A DNA stretch of 52,698 bases from an uncultured Clostridia bacterium (lineage in GTDB: Bacteria; Bacillota; Clostridia; Oscillospirales; Acutalibacteraceae), in NCBI GenBank assembly GCA_944380775.1, contig CALWIP010000018.1:1-52698 (forward strand), written 5' to 3'. Positions 51,564 to 52,698 of this stretch are shown here, in pieces. Under the pieces are notes generated by a model, which had not been told where the DNA came from, did not search any database, and saw only the letters and a program-made list of their open reading frames with translations. How positions within the stretch are numbered: position 1 is the first letter of the stretch; the number at the start of each line of letters is the position of its first letter. The position numbers were made by a program, and so were the translations under genes.

Positions 51564-52073
51564 TCAACCTCCTTGGTGCAACAGGCTGCGGCGCAGGGCG
51601 GAACCGGCGGCCTGGCAGTGGCACACGGCCAGGGCGAGCGCGTCGGCGGTGTCGTCCGGTTTCGGGATCTCCTTGAGGCAGAGGAGGTGGCGGGTCATCT
51701 CCTGCACCTGGGGCTTTTTCGCGCGGCCGTAGCCGGTGACGGCCATTTTGACCTGCGGCGGGGTATATTCAAACACGGGGACGCCGGCCTGCCGCGCCGC
51801 CAGCAGGATGACCCCCCGGGCTTCCGCGACGTAGATGACCGTCGTCTGGTTCGAATAATAATACAATTTTTCCACCGACAAGGCGTCGGGTTTCCACTTT
51901 TCCAGCAGCGCTGAGAGGTTCCGGTAGATGATCTCCAGGCGGTCCGGGAACGGCAGGCCCGCTTTCGTGACAATCGCCCCGTATTCGAGCGGGCGGCAGC
52001 GCACGCCGTCGCTCTCGACCGCGCCATATCCCACAATCGCATAGCCCGGGTCCACCCCAAACACTCTCTTCAT
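51564..52073 (-). CDS. ruvC: Crossover junction endodeoxyribonuclease RuvC
   Basis: Resolves Holliday junctions. A 169-residue RNase H-fold nuclease with catalytic Asp8 in VFGVDPGYAIVG, Glu in SVEKLYYY near 65, and the Asp pair in PDDTADALALA near 138-146. Start ATG at 52073 follows AAAAAAGGAGAAACAACCG, where the AAAAAAGGAG is the repeat edge; a start 10 residues upstream would lie in the repeat. It heads ruvC-ruvA-ruvB. Its promoter candidate at 52348 would give a leader of about 270 bases through the repeat. Confidence 0.95.
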   Translation of the reverse strand: MKRVFGVDPGYAIVGYGAVESDGVRCRPLEYGAIVTKAGLPFPDRLEIIYRNLSALLEKWKPDALSVEKLYYYSNQTTVIYVAEARGVILLAARQAGVPVFEYTPPQVKMAVTGYGRAKKPQVQEMTRHLLCLKEIPKPDDTADALALAVCHCQAAGSALRRSLLHQGG

Positions 52074-52085
52074 CGGTTGTTTCTC

Positions 52086-52240
52086 CTTTTTTACGCCGCA
52101 CATCGCGGCCTCCTGCCGTCGGCCTCACCCCGGCGCGGAACGGTTCCCGTTGCGCCCGCGAAAAGTCCCTGCGTGCAACACACGCGGCCCGGGTGTCCTG
52201 CCCGAGAAAACAGGCTGCTGGACACGGCCCCGCCTTTTGG
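52086..52240 (-). repeat. Intergenic mosaic repeat, locus G, leader of ruvC
   Basis: One main unit oriented toward ruvC. It has TTTTCGCGGGCGCAAC, GGGAACCGTTCCGCGC, GTGAGGCCGACGGCAGGAGG and the A-rich end. It continues into a variant of the GTTTTCTCG block. Beyond it (52241-52340) the leader carries a ribosome-unrelated palindromic stretch (GCCCAAC / GTTGGGC) without repeat similarity that I can see. Confidence 0.75.
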
Positions 52241-52347
52241 GGGCTTTTTCATCCGCCGTTCCGGCCTCCGGCCCAACAGGGGGCGAAGCCCGGTTCCGTT
52301 GGGCACGGCGCGAAGGGGCGGGGCGGCGCTCCTGCATAACTGGGATT

Positions 52348-52356
52348 ATTGTACCA
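52348..52356 (-). promoter_or_regulatory. Extended -10 promoter for ruvC-ruvA-ruvB
   Basis: TGGTACAAT on the minus strand, preceded by TTG (TTGTGGTACAAT). No good -35. Transcription would start near 52341. Confidence 0.5.
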
Positions 52357-52419
52357 CAACTTGCGGGAATAGAAAAGAAAAACTTTCCGCCCGCCGGAAG
52401 TGGGAAAACAGGCTTGCCC

Positions 52420-52483
52420 CCGCGCGGGAAGGCCGCCAGGCCGAAGGCGCGGCGGGCACGCCGCAGGCGCGCGGCGTAAAAAA
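52420..52483 (+). repeat. Partial intergenic repeat near serA (A-rich end, plus orientation)
   Basis: GCGCGGGAAGGCCGCCAGGC, then GAAGGCGCGGCGGGCACGCC and GCGCGCGGCGTAAAAAAGG: the end of a unit in plus orientation. Its run of six A is read as the T run of the serA terminator on the opposite strand. Confidence 0.6.
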
Positions 52484-52503
52484 GGCGGGGAAAAATCCCC
52501 GCC
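52478..52503 (-). terminator. Terminator after serA
   Basis: Minus strand GGCGGGGA-TTTT-TCCCCGCC followed by TTTTTT, where the T run is the repeat's A-rich end. The stretch 52504-52569 up to the serA stop shows nothing else. Confidence 0.75.
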
Positions 52504-52569
52504 CCTGGAATGTGTGTTTTGGGAAAGTGGCGCTAGAGTTAAAGGATCGACGCGCTTGCGGCGGGCGGG

Positions 52570-52698
52570 TTATTCCGCTTGCAGGAGCCGCAGCCGGATT
52601 AAATAGGGCTGGGCTTCCAGCGCTTTGAGGCTGGCCTCGTCGGTGTTGCCCGTCACGTCCAAGATGGTGTACGCGTACTCTTTTTTCGACTTGCTCTG
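52570..52698 (-). CDS. serA: D-3-phosphoglycerate dehydrogenase, C-terminal ACT-domain end (cut by window edge)
   Basis: Only the last 42 residues are present: SKSKKEYAYTILDVTGNT, then a short helix and YLIRLRLLQAE before the stop. This pattern (EYAYTILDVTG followed by a final beta strand with Arg-x-Arg) is typical of the C-terminal ACT-like domain of SerA in Clostridia. The enzyme makes phosphohydroxypyruvate for serine synthesis. The assignment rests on this short piece, so an ACT-domain protein of another kind is possible. Confidence 0.65.
   Translation of the reverse strand, partial: QSKSKKEYAYTILDVTGNTDEASLKALEAQPYLIRLRLLQAE

Overview
This window is a high-GC (roughly 65%), densely packed bacterial chromosome segment. 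Gene content points to a Clostridia-type Firmicute, most likely the Oscillospirales/Ruminococcaceae side: a group II ECF module next to truA, a ClpE-type Clp ATPase, UgtP-like glycolipid synthase, YoaR/VanW protein, YacP/Rae1-type NYN nuclease domain, KtrB, a preQ1-I riboswitch with QueT, ImmR/ImmA-like genes and SigA-type promoters (many with an extended TGn -10). No 16S, tRNA, CRISPR array or transposase was found. The taxonomic call is an inference from gene content.

Layout. 1-6000 (minus): a coupled cluster (Cys-rich protein, mnmA, CpXC protein, asnB) fed by a promoter inside the 3' end of nadE. 6100-10320 (minus): GT2 glycosyltransferase and a flippase-like membrane protein, then a VanW/YoaR wall protein. 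10540-16560 (plus): glycolipid synthase coupled to a patatin-like lipase, DNA polymerase IV, an NCS2 purine permease and an SLC13/ArsB-like carrier. 16650-21330: a DEAD-box helicase (minus) and a MarR regulator (plus) fire from back-to-back promoters, followed by FtsH. 21620-24775: a TetM-like ribosomal GTPase fused to a NYN ribonuclease domain, overlapping cobO. 25080-31205: two convergent lipoproteins, a probable small structured RNA, an FGGY kinase, a PsiE-like protein, preQ1 riboswitch plus queT, and ktrB. 31290-32855: a compact XRE/ImmA module divergent from a small protein and a sigma region-4-like protein. 32850-37270: TPP riboswitch plus thiC, then a TIM-barrel/acyl-CoA synthetase fusion. 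37335-52698 (all minus): clpE, CDP-alcohol phosphatidyltransferase, cvpA, DUF5711, truA-ecfT-ecfA2-ecfA1, metallophosphoesterase, SHOCT protein, rRNA-methyltransferase-like protein, glmM, ruvB-ruvA-ruvC, and the 3' end of serA.

Two themes stand out. First, a mosaic family of GC-rich intergenic repeats occurs at about ten places. In its main orientation it ends with GCGCGGCGTAAAAAAGGAG, so its edge is the ribosome-binding site of the next gene (flippase, ftsH, methyltransferase, ruvC; degenerate at the DEAD helicase). For the helicase and ruvC a recognisable promoter lies on the far side, so the repeats would form a 250-365 nt transcribed leader. Second, there are unusual protein fusions: EF-G/TetM-like GTPase plus Rae1-like NYN nuclease, and sugar-isomerase-type TIM barrel plus acyl-CoA synthetase. 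The first looks like a self-contained machine for delivering a nuclease to the ribosomal A site; I know of no description of it.

Start codons were often moved inward from the longest reading frame, because many frames run without stops through the GC-rich repeats and so look longer than the genes.
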